A DNA stretch of 64,000 bases from Bin80 sp965207565 (GTDB lineage Bacteria; Bacteroidota; Rhodothermia; Rhodothermales; Bin80), in the NCBI GenBank assembly GCA_965207565.1, contig CBDBMQ010000033.1, positions 62,001 through 126,000 of the forward strand, written 5' to 3'. A program made the translations under genes and the position numbers. The notes beneath the pieces are model-generated. The model did not search any database, was not told where the DNA came from, and saw only the letters and a list, made by a program, of their open reading frames with translations. Positions 56,780 to 64,000 of this stretch are shown piece by piece; position 1 is the stretch's first letter; the number at the start of each line of letters is the position of its first letter.

Positions 56780-59389
56780 TTAGAACGTGATCGTGGTCGT
56801 CATTGAGACCGTGCGTGACGCCCCAAGCCAAGCGGCATTCTCGGTAATGGCAGACAGATAGGCTTTGTCTAACAGATTGTTTGCAACCAGCGAGAATTCC
56901 GTTGATCGAAACAAACGGCCCAAGGTTTCTCCCGATAAAGTGACGTAAGCATCTGCGATCCAATAGGAATCCGAGTACCAGTCAGCCGTCAGGCTTACAC
57001 GACGCGGAGCTGTATACTTTGCGGATATTCCTGCGCTTAGCGGACCGGATCGGTCAATGGAAACAACCCAAAGCTGATCAGGCACGCCCGCAACGTCAGT
57101 ACCGGGTAAAGTCCCTTGACTTGCATCCACAGCAGTATCGCCGCTACCAATATACTCCGAACTGTTACGTGTATAGGCAGAATAGAGGGATATTTTCTGT
57201 GGTAGCTGCACAGTGGCCGAGAGCTCAAACCCACGCGTATCTAAACCGCCTGCATTGAAGTATGCCCCTCCGCCCGGAATGAGGTAATTCGGTCCAGCGG
57301 TGGTCTGCGGGCCGAGAAATACAATGCGGTTCTGGAAATCCACAGCATACCAGGTACCGCTCAAAGCAATCCGGTCCCCCGAAAATTGCACACCTATGTC
57401 AATATTCGAAGAGGTTTCCGGCTCCAGCGCATCAAGGCTCCGACCAGGCACTTCCAGGAGTGCCGAACTGAATGCCCGGAAATTCTCGGAGTAGCCGGCA
57501 AACAAACGCAAGCCTTCGATCGGCGATTCATACGTTACACCACCGGAGAAGAGCAGATCCGAGTTGGACTCTGCAGACAAATCTGGATCCAGATTGAACA
57601 AGTCTGTGCGCGACACTTCAACGAGAAACTGTCTGACACCGGCGCTGGCAGTAAACGGGCCCACATAAAGAGTCTCTTCAAGATACCATCTGAATACGTG
57701 CTGTGGAAACTCCCAGTCGTACTGGTGCCAATAAGCATGCTCATCAAACATTTGGTTGAGCGTAGGATCTAATACACGGTGCCAGTCTCGACCGAGGAGG
57801 CGACGGGAACGCTCATACCAAATTCCAGCGCGCAGCGAACTGCCAGCCGCACCAATCAATGTAAGCCATTCTTCCTCAACCGAGACACCGACTCGATCCT
57901 TTCCGTAGTGACTGTGACGATACGACTGAACGGCGGTCGCTCCCGGATGGCAGGCAGGGTCAACCTCCGGGCCACTTGCTCCATAATAGTTGAAAATATA
58001 TGATGATGTACACCCGGGCCTGGGCGGTACGGCCGAGCCGTCCCGATCAACAAAGCGTATCAGCCCGATTTGCTCGCCGCCACGGATTGGGTCCCCGCCG
58101 CCCTGCAGTTCCGACTCCGGTCCACCACGATCGTCAGTAATGTCAACAATGTACGGGGGCAGCCAGTCACCTCGGCCTCTATTTCGATGAAAGTAGGCTC
58201 CCGTGGTGATTGAGAGGCCCGCGCTAGTCGTCCAGTTAGCTTTGACGTAGCCGAAGGTGTTGCTCCGCAATGTCGTCCAGCCGCGTCTGTAGAATTGGTT
58301 CAGATAGGGTACGCCAGGCCAGTCATCAATCAGGCGATCCCACCGTGGGTTTGCCCTAAAGTCAGCGTCGCTGTAAAGCCGCTGATAGACATCCTCATTA
58401 ATGTGATCGTATGAAAAATAGCTAGTGAGATCAAGAGACCCAAGCGTTGAGGTGAGTTTCGCAGCAACGTGCTCGCGCTCATTTTCCGCAGAATTCTGAA
58501 TCCAATCGGTCCCTTCCTGACTGAGGGCCGTTATCCAGGCATGTGCTTTTCCCCCAAACAGCGGCCCGGTGTCAATACGCATGGCGACCCGCTTCGCATC
58601 ATGCTCGCCAACCGTGGCGGATACGGTATAACGTCGCTCAGGCGCGGGATCGTCCGTGATATAGTTGAATGTTCCGCCCAGTGCCTCCACCGACTGGGAG
58701 GCGACGTCGGCGGTTCCTTGCGACACCTCAACGCCGCCCAGGTTCATAACATCTACAAACCGATTCGCCTTCGCACCGCTCCAATAATCAGATGTGCCAT
58801 TTGAGAATCCATCAATCGTGGTCCCAATTTGTGATTCAGTGATCGTGACTTGAAAACCTCGCATGGCGACGTTGCTTGACCAGTCATCCATACCGTATGC
58901 ATCGCCTTCTTGAGCAGATACGCCAGGAAGGTTGTCTGTGATCGATGTCACGCTGGTAATTGGAGACTGCTGACGTATCATCGGAGCAGCAACCACATTG
59001 CTCGCAAAGGTCTTAGGTTCTTCGCCGACAATGCTGATTTCCTCCATCCTGACCACATCAAGTTGCAGGCGAACATCAATCACTGTGACACCAGGGGGCA
59101 CCGTGTGGAGTTGCGTCCGAAATCCCACAAAAGAAAAAATCAGCACATCGTTCTGAGATCGAAGATCAATCGTGTACTTACCATCTTGATCCGTAGAGGT
59201 ACCGATAAACGCGTCATCAATCACAACCGAGACCCCTGCCAATGGTTCACCAGTGTCATCTGACACCACCGTTCCCGTAACCGAGATTTGTGCACTAGCT
59301 CCCTGGTGAAGCAGCGAAACTAGTAAAATCACAAAAAGTCCGAGCCTGATTTTCGTGGCCGCGCGAATGAACAAGTGAAGCAGTAGCAT
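56780..59389 (-). CDS. TonB-dependent receptor, siderophore/Fec-like
   Basis: 869 residues with a signal peptide (LGLFVILLVSLLHQGASAQ), carboxypeptidase-regulatory-like domain (ISVTGTVVSDDTGEPLAGVSVVIDD to DVLIFSFVGFRTQ), plug (SVTSITDNLPGVSAQEGDAYG, SSNVAMRGFQV, IDGFSNGTSDYWSGAKANRFVD, VSQGTADVASQSVEALGGTFNYIT) and barrel ending TVSMTTTITF. The plug wording and barrel (LFAGYSENFRAFSSALLEV, LKPETSSN-like ALEPETSSNIDIG) resemble iron-citrate and siderophore receptors. Iron is a reasonable but unproven ligand. Complete. Confidence 0.88.
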   Translation of the reverse strand: MLLLHLFIRAATKIRLGLFVILLVSLLHQGASAQISVTGTVVSDDTGEPLAGVSVVIDDAFIGTSTDQDGKYTIDLRSQNDVLIFSFVGFRTQLHTVPPGVTVIDVRLQLDVVRMEEISIVGEEPKTFASNVVAAPMIRQQSPITSVTSITDNLPGVSAQEGDAYGMDDWSSNVAMRGFQVTITESQIGTTIDGFSNGTSDYWSGAKANRFVDVMNLGGVEVSQGTADVASQSVEALGGTFNYITDDPAPERRYTVSATVGEHDAKRVAMRIDTGPLFGGKAHAWITALSQEGTDWIQNSAENEREHVAAKLTSTLGSLDLTSYFSYDHINEDVYQRLYSDADFRANPRWDRLIDDWPGVPYLNQFYRRGWTTLRSNTFGYVKANWTTSAGLSITTGAYFHRNRGRGDWLPPYIVDITDDRGGPESELQGGGDPIRGGEQIGLIRFVDRDGSAVPPRPGCTSSYIFNYYGASGPEVDPACHPGATAVQSYRHSHYGKDRVGVSVEEEWLTLIGAAGSSLRAGIWYERSRRLLGRDWHRVLDPTLNQMFDEHAYWHQYDWEFPQHVFRWYLEETLYVGPFTASAGVRQFLVEVSRTDLFNLDPDLSAESNSDLLFSGGVTYESPIEGLRLFAGYSENFRAFSSALLEVPGRSLDALEPETSSNIDIGVQFSGDRIALSGTWYAVDFQNRIVFLGPQTTAGPNYLIPGGGAYFNAGGLDTRGFELSATVQLPQKISLYSAYTRNSSEYIGSGDTAVDASQGTLPGTDVAGVPDQLWVVSIDRSGPLSAGISAKYTAPRRVSLTADWYSDSYWIADAYVTLSGETLGRLFRSTEFSLVANNLLDKAYLSAITENAAWLGASRTVSMTTTITF

Positions 59390-59747
59390 CTTTGATCGAA
59401 GTTAATTACGTTTGTGTGGGTGTCACTACGAACGTTACGTTCTAGGTAGAGAACCGAGTTTAAGTTAAGGAACTGTATCTAAAGTAACAAAAAGCAACAA
59501 TAAGTATGCGGGAACTCCTCCAGTTACCAACACTTGATTTTTTGCTTTGGGTTTCGTGACGGGGTTTTGGGGCTACGCCATTGGACGCGTCTATGAATTA
59601 GACGGTCAGATTGACCGGATATATGTGTTTTTCCGTGATCCGGGGCAAAATCTATGCGGGATCAATGAGTTGCGAAACATAAGCGCACTTACGTTGCATT
59701 CAACACACATACCCATACCCCCCGCATATATGATTGATGCACGCTAG
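59390..59747. other. intergenic region upstream of the iron-type receptor
   Basis: No recognised gene. An odd-length palindrome GAACGT-T-ACGTTC at 59430-59442 lies 41 bp before the receptor start and may be an operator. On the minus strand TACTTTAG near 59490-59500 is close to a -7 box, but no -33 box fits. A plus-strand frame from 59547 (VYELDGQIDRIYVFFRDPG) has no recognised similarity. Confidence 0.4.
59430..59442. promoter_or_regulatory. palindrome upstream of iron-type receptor
   Basis: GAACGT-T-ACGTTC, 6-bp arms around one base. Position suggests an operator for the minus-strand receptor. It does not match a Fur box. Confidence 0.35.
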
Positions 59748-59761
59748 CGCGCGTACGCGCG
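59748..59761. repeat. CGCGCG palindrome at the left edge of the orphan island
   Basis: CGCGCGTACGCGCG is a perfect 14-bp palindrome. A similar (CG)n tract, CGCGCGCGCGCG, lies near 61467-61478, on the other side of the orphan genes. Confidence 0.6.
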
Positions 59762-59852
59762 ACCTGGTTCAATACCAGGAAAACGCCTATTCCGGTATTA
59801 ATTGGCGTAATCGTATCTTGATTGGTAATACCACATACACACATAGTTCAAG

Positions 59853-60341
59853 ATGAAGAAACGAAACAAATTTTTGGGGGCTATTTGGGCATCGATTCTT
59901 TGGTTCAAGAGACCAAACAAATTTGTGGGAATAGCTATTTGGGCGTTTACGTGCACTATGATCGCTTTTCGTAGCTACTATCGGGAATTTGACGGGGCTC
60001 ATAGTGGGATGGATTTGCTATGGGGCGGATTGGTTTCGATAGTTTTGTTTGTGCCATTTTTCATGTATTTCCGCATCGCGAAAAAGATTGAGAATTTTAG
60101 TCCGGCATGGTTTTTCATGTTGACTATTTCCGTACACCTTTTAGTCTTTGGGTTTCTATTGGGGACGGGGATCATCTTTGATTTCGGGATTAGATATGTA
60201 GCGTGGGGAGCTTATATGTACCCATTTGGGGTTTTCATACCGATGACACATTTCTTGTTTCGCCGTATCACTAACCCCCCACAAAAAGACTCATTCTTTA
60301 AGCGCATAAGCTTTAGTCAGCAAGAAAAGGATATGGCGTAA
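59853..60341 (+). CDS. membrane protein of unknown function (first of a tandem pair)
   Basis: 162 residues with about four hydrophobic helices (FVGIAIWAFTCTMIAF, MDLLWGGLVSIVLFVPFFMYF, FFMLTISVHLLVFGFLLGTGIIF, YMYPFGVFIPMTHFLF). It shares the pattern FDGAxxxxDxLWxxxVSI ... FS..F...TI/VHL ... Y/FIAWGxY ... FG with the next gene, so the two are tandem paralogues. Both have charged C-terminal tails (SQQEKD; NLDETRKGEST). No family recognised. Codon use is A+T-richer than the neighbours. Confidence 0.65.
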   Translation: MKKRNKFLGAIWASILWFKRPNKFVGIAIWAFTCTMIAFRSYYREFDGAHSGMDLLWGGLVSIVLFVPFFMYFRIAKKIENFSPAWFFMLTISVHLLVFGFLLGTGIIFDFGIRYVAWGAYMYPFGVFIPMTHFLFRRITNPPQKDSFFKRISFSQQEKDMA

Positions 60342-60377
60342 TCGGTCAATGTTACGGACCCAAATAGAGGCAAGAAA

Positions 60378-60827
60378 ATGACGGAACAACTTAGAAGAAT
60401 TGGGTTCTCTATAGGAACTTCTTTATTCCTTTTCTGGAGGTGGTGGATAGCTTTTGACGGTGCTTACACTCAAAGCGATGTATTATGGATCACGGTAGTT
60501 TCGATAGCTTTAGCCGTAGGGATTTACCTGTTCCTGCCTCTAGGGAGAAAGGTTAAGACTTTTAGCCTGACATCGTTCATATTCCTGGTTGCCACGATAC
60601 ATTTAATCTATGATGGCTTGATAGGCATAGACTATTTGGACATAGACGAGGGGTCTTTTTCAATTTCCTTTATAGCATGGGGGGAGTATAAGTTATATTT
60701 TGGGCTTTGGATATCGGTAATATACATAGCGTCAAAGTTCTATTATAGACCCAACTTATGGTCGCCCTCTGCACTTTTTGAGCGCATAAATCTAGACGAG
60801 ACAAGAAAAGGGGAATCAACGATTTGA
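60378..60827 (+). CDS. membrane protein of unknown function (second of a tandem pair)
   Basis: 149 residues, about four helices (TSLFLFWRWWIAF, VLWITVVSIALAVGIYLFL, SFIFLVATIHLIYDGLIGI, LYFGLWISVIYIASKFYY). Paralogue of the gene 36 bp upstream, from which it has diverged strongly. Probably cotranscribed with it. It converges on the orphan gene ending at 60855, with a long hairpin just beyond. Function unknown; such small membrane pairs occur in toxin, immunity and phage-exclusion settings, but nothing here proves it. Confidence 0.65.
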   Translation: MTEQLRRIGFSIGTSLFLFWRWWIAFDGAYTQSDVLWITVVSIALAVGIYLFLPLGRKVKTFSLTSFIFLVATIHLIYDGLIGIDYLDIDEGSFSISFIAWGEYKLYFGLWISVIYIASKFYYRPNLWSPSALFERINLDETRKGESTI

Positions 60828-60852
60828 CCTCCTGAAATCCCCCGTCATTATT

Positions 60853-60926
60853 GATTACGCTGCAGCGAAACGGGTTGCCAGATCAGATACGATCCCGGCA
60901 AAATCCGTTTCCCCTGCAGCGTAATC
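60853..60926. terminator. long hairpin between convergent orphan genes
   Basis: GATTACGCTGCAG (60853-60865) pairs with CTGCAGCGTAATC (60914-60926), then GAAACGG (60867-60873) with CCGTTTC (60905-60911), then TTGCC (60875-60879) with GGCAA (60897-60901): 25 bp with small bulges and a 17-nt loop. It covers the last codons of the minus-strand orphan gene and could end transcription from both sides. No T-run follows. Confidence 0.6.
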
Positions 60927-61394
60927 GTTTTCAGCTGCAACCGCATCAATCTGGAATACGATCGCGGGCATATCCGCTATCTCACGCCGGCTAGATACGC
61001 CCCATTGATTGCTATTGCGCCACCGCCCGAGCTGCAGCACTTTGAGCACGGCCACCGGGTTAATCAGCGACCGCAATAGGGATACATGATCATAGCACTT
61101 CAGATTGTTCAGAATCGCTAAGCATTTGCCCCGTGCATCGTAGAATCTGCTATCCAGGTCGCGCCCCTGCAGCAACCGCCCCGCTTTCCGTTCCGCGGGT
61201 CGCACCCATGCCCTGCTAAGCAACGGATACCGGTGCCAGTCGACCGGTACGTATCCCGGCGGCTCTGCGCGCGTTTCAGCGATTTCCCTGGAAAGAATCT
61301 CATCGTATTCGCGCCAGGTCGCGCCCCCCGGCGTATCTGCACTAGTCTGCAGCGCGGATACCGTACCCTGCAACGCCACGTGCGCCGTACTCAT
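60855..61394 (-). CDS. orphan protein of unknown function
   Basis: 179 residues from the ATG at 61394; a TTG five codons earlier lies inside the upstream palindrome. No signal peptide, no membrane helix, no family recognised. Mixed alpha/beta composition, with YDEILSREIAETRAEPPGYVPVDWHRYPLL in the middle and DARGKCLAILNNLKCYDHVSLLRSLINPVAVLKVLQLG later. G+C-rich codon use unlike the A+T-rich pair beside it. It is framed by a nested palindrome over its ribosome-binding region and a 25-bp hairpin over its end, as in a small self-regulated or mobile unit. Confidence 0.5.
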   Translation of the reverse strand: MSTAHVALQGTVSALQTSADTPGGATWREYDEILSREIAETRAEPPGYVPVDWHRYPLLSRAWVRPAERKAGRLLQGRDLDSRFYDARGKCLAILNNLKCYDHVSLLRSLINPVAVLKVLQLGRWRNSNQWGVSSRREIADMPAIVFQIDAVAAENDYAAGETDFAGIVSDLATRFAAA

Positions 61395-61395
61395 C

Positions 61396-61439
61396 GCATC
61401 CTCAGGCAACGCCTTATGGTCGCGACCATTTGAGGATGC
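61396..61439 (-). promoter_or_regulatory. nested palindromes over the start of the orphan gene
   Basis: Outer arms GCATCCTCA (61396-61404) and TGAGGATGC (61431-61439) are a perfect 9-bp inverted repeat; inside lies the perfect 14-bp palindrome ATGGTCGCGACCAT (61416-61429). The set begins 2 bp upstream of the ATG, so it would cover the ribosome-binding site in RNA or act as an operator in DNA. Confidence 0.6.
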
Positions 61440-61477
61440 CCTAATCCGCTCATCGCTTTTTCTGCTCGCGCGCGCGC

Positions 61478-61511
61478 GTCGTTACCCTGCTTATTCTTTA
61501 GGCGTAACGAC
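61478..61511. promoter_or_regulatory. inverted repeat before the ABC transporter gene
   Basis: GTCGTTAC (61478-61485), 18-nt spacer, GTAACGAC (61504-61511); perfect 8-bp arms. It lies between the (CG)n tract and the ATPase gene and may be an operator for either side. Confidence 0.45.
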
Positions 61512-61583
61512 AATGAGCCCAGGCGGCGGAACTAGTATTCACAAGCTTCCGTTTCAGCGGAGTGATGCTATCTAAGGTGATTG

Positions 61584-62720
61584 ATGTTGACTGCGACAGG
61601 CGAACAGAACACTTCTAAGGATCTCGTGGGGATCAACAGCGCTCACGTTGAATTCAGAGGCGTCGAAAAGAGTTATGACGGGCGAACCTTGGTCGTCAAG
61701 GATCTTGATCTCAGTATACGGACGGGCGAGTTCGTGACATTGCTGGGGCCCTCGGGATCGGGAAAGACGACCATCCTAATGATGCTTGCTGGTTTTCAGG
61801 CACCCACAACTGGCGAGATCTTGCTGGATGGAGATCCTATCCAAGACCTGCCGGCACGCAAACGCGGAATCGGGATGGTATTCCAGAATTACGCTCTTTT
61901 TCCTCACATGACGGTGGGGGCAAACCTCGCATTTCCGCTGGAAGTGCGTGGCATGGGCGCGGACGAGCGCAGGGAGCGGGTTGAGCGGGTACTGCGCCTG
62001 GTTCGCCTTGAGGGTTTTGTAGACCGCCGACCGGGACAGTTGTCTGGTGGTCAACAACAACGGGTGGCAATCGCAAGAGCACTCGTCTTTGAACCCAGCC
62101 TGGTACTGATGGACGAGCCCCTGGGAGCACTTGATCGAAGCCTGCGTGATGAGATGCAGTATGAAATACGACGCATCCACCAGACGTTGGCGGTGACGGT
62201 CGTCTATGTCACACATGATCAACAGGAGGCGATGGTGATGTCGGATCGGGTCGCCGTGCTTCGCGAGGGAGTCGTTGAGCAGATCGCCGTGCCAGAAGGG
62301 CTGTATGAAGAGCCTCAATCCGCTTTTGTTGCTCGGTTCATTGGTGAGAGCAATCAACTCCAGGGACGCGTCCGTGCAATTTCGCAGCAGAACGATGTCT
62401 GTGAAGTGGAAACGGGCGGTGCGGCTGTTTCTGCCCTGAAAGTAGCTCCATGTCAGGTGGGGGACAATGTGACCCTCTCCATTCGCCCTGAGCGGGTTAA
62501 AATTAATCCAGAGGCGGGGCGCTACACGAATGAAGTGGATGCGACCGTAGAAGATTTGACGTTTCTGGGCGATCAACTGCGTATACGCCTGGCTGCGTGT
62601 GGTCGGGAGGATTTTATTGCCACCATCCCCAATATCGTGGGACATGGTGGATTGGTTAAGGGTGACAGCGTTCGCATCGGATGGACGGTCATAGACTGTC
62701 GTGCACTCAACCCCGAATAA
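61584..62720 (+). CDS. potA: polyamine-type ABC transporter ATP-binding protein
   Basis: 378 residues from the ATG at 61584 (a TTG precedes it). ABC ATPase with Walker A LLGPSGSGKTT near residue 58, Q-loop VFQNYALFPHMTV, signature QLSGGQQQRVAIARAL, Walker B LVLMDEPLGALD and H-loop VYVTHDQQEA. The C-terminal TOBE domain (IGESNQLQGRVRAI, VTLSIRPERVKINPE, GDQLRIRLAACGREDFIATIPN) is typical of PotA. Powers uptake of spermidine/putrescine-like substrates with the binding protein and permeases that follow. Confidence 0.93.
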   Translation: MLTATGEQNTSKDLVGINSAHVEFRGVEKSYDGRTLVVKDLDLSIRTGEFVTLLGPSGSGKTTILMMLAGFQAPTTGEILLDGDPIQDLPARKRGIGMVFQNYALFPHMTVGANLAFPLEVRGMGADERRERVERVLRLVRLEGFVDRRPGQLSGGQQQRVAIARALVFEPSLVLMDEPLGALDRSLRDEMQYEIRRIHQTLAVTVVYVTHDQQEAMVMSDRVAVLREGVVEQIAVPEGLYEEPQSAFVARFIGESNQLQGRVRAISQQNDVCEVETGGAAVSALKVAPCQVGDNVTLSIRPERVKINPEAGRYTNEVDATVEDLTFLGDQLRIRLAACGREDFIATIPNIVGHGGLVKGDSVRIGWTVIDCRALNPE

Positions 62721-62743
62721 ATTGGACTCAAAAGAAATTCGTC

Positions 62744-63835
62744 ATGAATGATCGCATTAACCCGGTTTTTTTCGCCGTTTTGTTTGCGCTGTTCGCTACT
62801 GCGTGCGGAACAGACTCGTCACCCTCCATCACGGCCGTATCATGGGGAGGATCCTATGGACGCGCGGTCAATGAGGGGGTAAACATTCCCTTCACGGAAG
62901 AGACCGGTATTAATATCAAGGCTGAAGATTATAACGGAGGCCTTGCTCAAATTCGCGCACAAGTGGAGATCGGCGAGATTCACTGGGATGTGGTGGACTT
63001 GGAAATGGCTGAAGCTGTGCGGGGGTGTGACGAGGGGCTTTTGGAGCCGATAGAGGTTACCTCATTGCCTCCCGGTCCTGACGGGACACCGGCTGCAGAG
63101 GATTTTTTGGAAGGAGTTATTACCGACTGTGGAGTAGGTAGCGTCTTTTTTTCGACCGTGTATGCTTATAACGAAGAAAACATTCCCGGCACCAAGCCCA
63201 GTACGGTTGCTGATTTTTTTGATTTGGAAGCATTCCCCGGCCGCCGGGGAATGAGGCGCGTTCCGCAAGTTAACATGGAGCTTGCATTGATGGCCGACGG
63301 GGTGGCACGGGATCAGGTGTACGCGACACTGAATACACCTGAGGGGATTGACCGGGCTTTCGCGAAACTCGAAACGATCAAGGACGAAGTGATCTGGTGG
63401 GAAGCGGGGGCCCAGCCGCCACAGATGCTGGCCGATGGGGAAGTGGTCATGTCCACCGCGTACAACGGCCGCATCTTTAACGCGCAGGTGTTGGAGGATC
63501 AGCCGTTTGTGATTGTATGGGATGGACAACTCCTCGCAGTGGGCCAATTCGTGGTCGTCGCAGGGACCCCGCGGCTTGAAGATGCTATGAAATACCTTGC
63601 CTTCGTGACCAGTGCTGAATCAATGGCTCAAATCGGCCGCCGAATTTCCTATTCGCCCGTCCGCAAATCAGGCATACCACTGGTGACTACCCATATAGAG
63701 AAGGGTGTGGATATGGAGCCACACATGCCGGGCAGCGATGCCAACGTGGTGCATGCCTTACGCTTTGATTGGGCATGGTGGGCTGACCATCAAGACGAAA
63801 TGAACGAGCGGTTTAGTGCATGGCTGGCCCGTTAA
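62744..63835 (+). CDS. polyamine-type ABC transporter substrate-binding lipoprotein
   Basis: 363 residues from the ATG at 62744, where a lipoprotein signal begins (FFAVLFALFATACG). Periplasmic binding fold of the PotD/PotF group: ITAVSWGGSYGRAVNEGVNIPFTEETGI, IHWDVVDLEMAEAVRGCDEGLLEPI, FFSTVYAYNEENIPG, WWEAGAQPPQMLADGEVVMSTAYNGRIF and SYSPVRKSGIPLV. Closest in style to 'extracellular solute-binding protein family 1' members with PotA. Substrate is likely a polyamine or similar cation. Start lies 23 bp after potA; its end overlaps the permease start by 16 bp. Confidence 0.9.
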   Translation: MNDRINPVFFAVLFALFATACGTDSSPSITAVSWGGSYGRAVNEGVNIPFTEETGINIKAEDYNGGLAQIRAQVEIGEIHWDVVDLEMAEAVRGCDEGLLEPIEVTSLPPGPDGTPAAEDFLEGVITDCGVGSVFFSTVYAYNEENIPGTKPSTVADFFDLEAFPGRRGMRRVPQVNMELALMADGVARDQVYATLNTPEGIDRAFAKLETIKDEVIWWEAGAQPPQMLADGEVVMSTAYNGRIFNAQVLEDQPFVIVWDGQLLAVGQFVVVAGTPRLEDAMKYLAFVTSAESMAQIGRRISYSPVRKSGIPLVTTHIEKGVDMEPHMPGSDANVVHALRFDWAWWADHQDEMNERFSAWLAR

Positions 63836-64000
63836 GGTTTTCTGTTGATCCAAATCGCCGGGCACAGTTACGGGCACTTGGTCTCGTAGCCCCGCTTGTG
63901 ATCAATATCGGAGTAACCTTCCTTGCTCCTTTGGGGACAATGCTGACGCGGAGCGTTTACGATCCTGTGGTAGCCGATGTCTTACCTGAAACGCTAGAGC
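63820..64000 (+). CDS. ABC transporter permease, N-terminal part (runs off the window)
   Basis: The frame from the ATG at 63820 reads MAGPLRFSVDPNRRAQLRAL and then a first membrane helix (LVAPLVINIGVTFLAPLGTML) and TRSVYDPVVADVLPETLE, as at the start of PotB-type permeases. It overlaps the binding-protein gene by 16 bp, which fits an operon of ATPase, binding protein and permeases. Only 60 residues are visible. Confidence 0.8.
   Translation, partial: MAGPLRFSVDPNRRAQLRALGLVAPLVINIGVTFLAPLGTMLTRSVYDPVVADVLPETLE

Noticed and set aside
60853..60926. Integron attC site
   Set aside because: The hairpin lacks the RYYYAAC and GTTRRRY boxes expected at the ends of attC, and no integrase is nearby.

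Overview
The window looks like the chromosome of a bacterium of the Rhodothermia / Bacteroidota side of the tree. The reasons are: several TonB-dependent receptors with an N-terminal carboxypeptidase-regulatory-like domain; two receptor + DUF4249 lipoprotein pairs; a PorX-type response regulator with a PglZ domain; a Rho factor with a long disordered N-terminal insert; few clear Shine-Dalgarno sequences; and an rRNA promoter that fits the Bacteroidota -33/-7 consensus (TTTG, 20 nt, TAnnTTTG-like). Species cannot be named from this alone. There is one rRNA operon (16S - tRNA-Ile - tRNA-Ala - 23S - 5S).

Layout. 1-10 kb: a 3' scrap of gyrA, a giant secreted Calx-beta protein with a C-terminal beta-barrel, a decayed IS1595-type element, and a HigB/HigA-like toxin-antitoxin pair whose antitoxin carries an ImmA/IrrE peptidase domain. 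10-18.7 kb: DinB-like protein, PKD/OmpA lipoprotein, a three-gene secreted operon (LVIVD protein, small RskA-like protein, frameshifted multicopper oxidase), GH18 lipoprotein, a candidate structured RNA, PyrR and a PASTA protein. 18.9-24.3 kb: rRNA operon with promoter, boxA sites, processing stems and terminator. 24.3-31.1 kb: a TPP riboswitch in front of a thiamine-type TonB receptor, a VanZ-like gene, a broken duplicate of the receptor's 3' end, and an MmeI-like restriction-methylation enzyme. 31.3-42 kb: two paralogous TonB receptor/DUF4249 cassettes facing each other; the first receptor is split by an IS that left a CTAG target duplication. 42-56.6 kb: housekeeping block (purL, trxA, trxB, proline dehydrogenase, HAD phosphatase, rho, folC, porX, ferritin, MBL hydrolase, DnaJ-like, accC). 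56.8-64 kb: an iron-type TonB receptor, a small island of orphan genes rich in palindromes, and the start of a polyamine-type ABC transporter operon that runs off the window.

How it fits together. Outer-membrane uptake dominates (four TonB receptors plus three remnants or disrupted copies), with thiamine, probably iron, and unknown ligands as cargo. Decay and rearrangement are visible throughout: gyrA scrap, IS1595 relic, LVIVD remnant, two thiamine-receptor remnants, frameshifted oxidase, IS-split receptor. The most unusual signals are a conserved ~100-bp element with fixed 77-nt internal spacing upstream of both receptor/DUF4249 cassettes, the palindrome-rich orphan island at 59.7-61.5 kb, a possible structured RNA at 16.7 kb, and paired palindromes over the toxin start at 8.2 kb.
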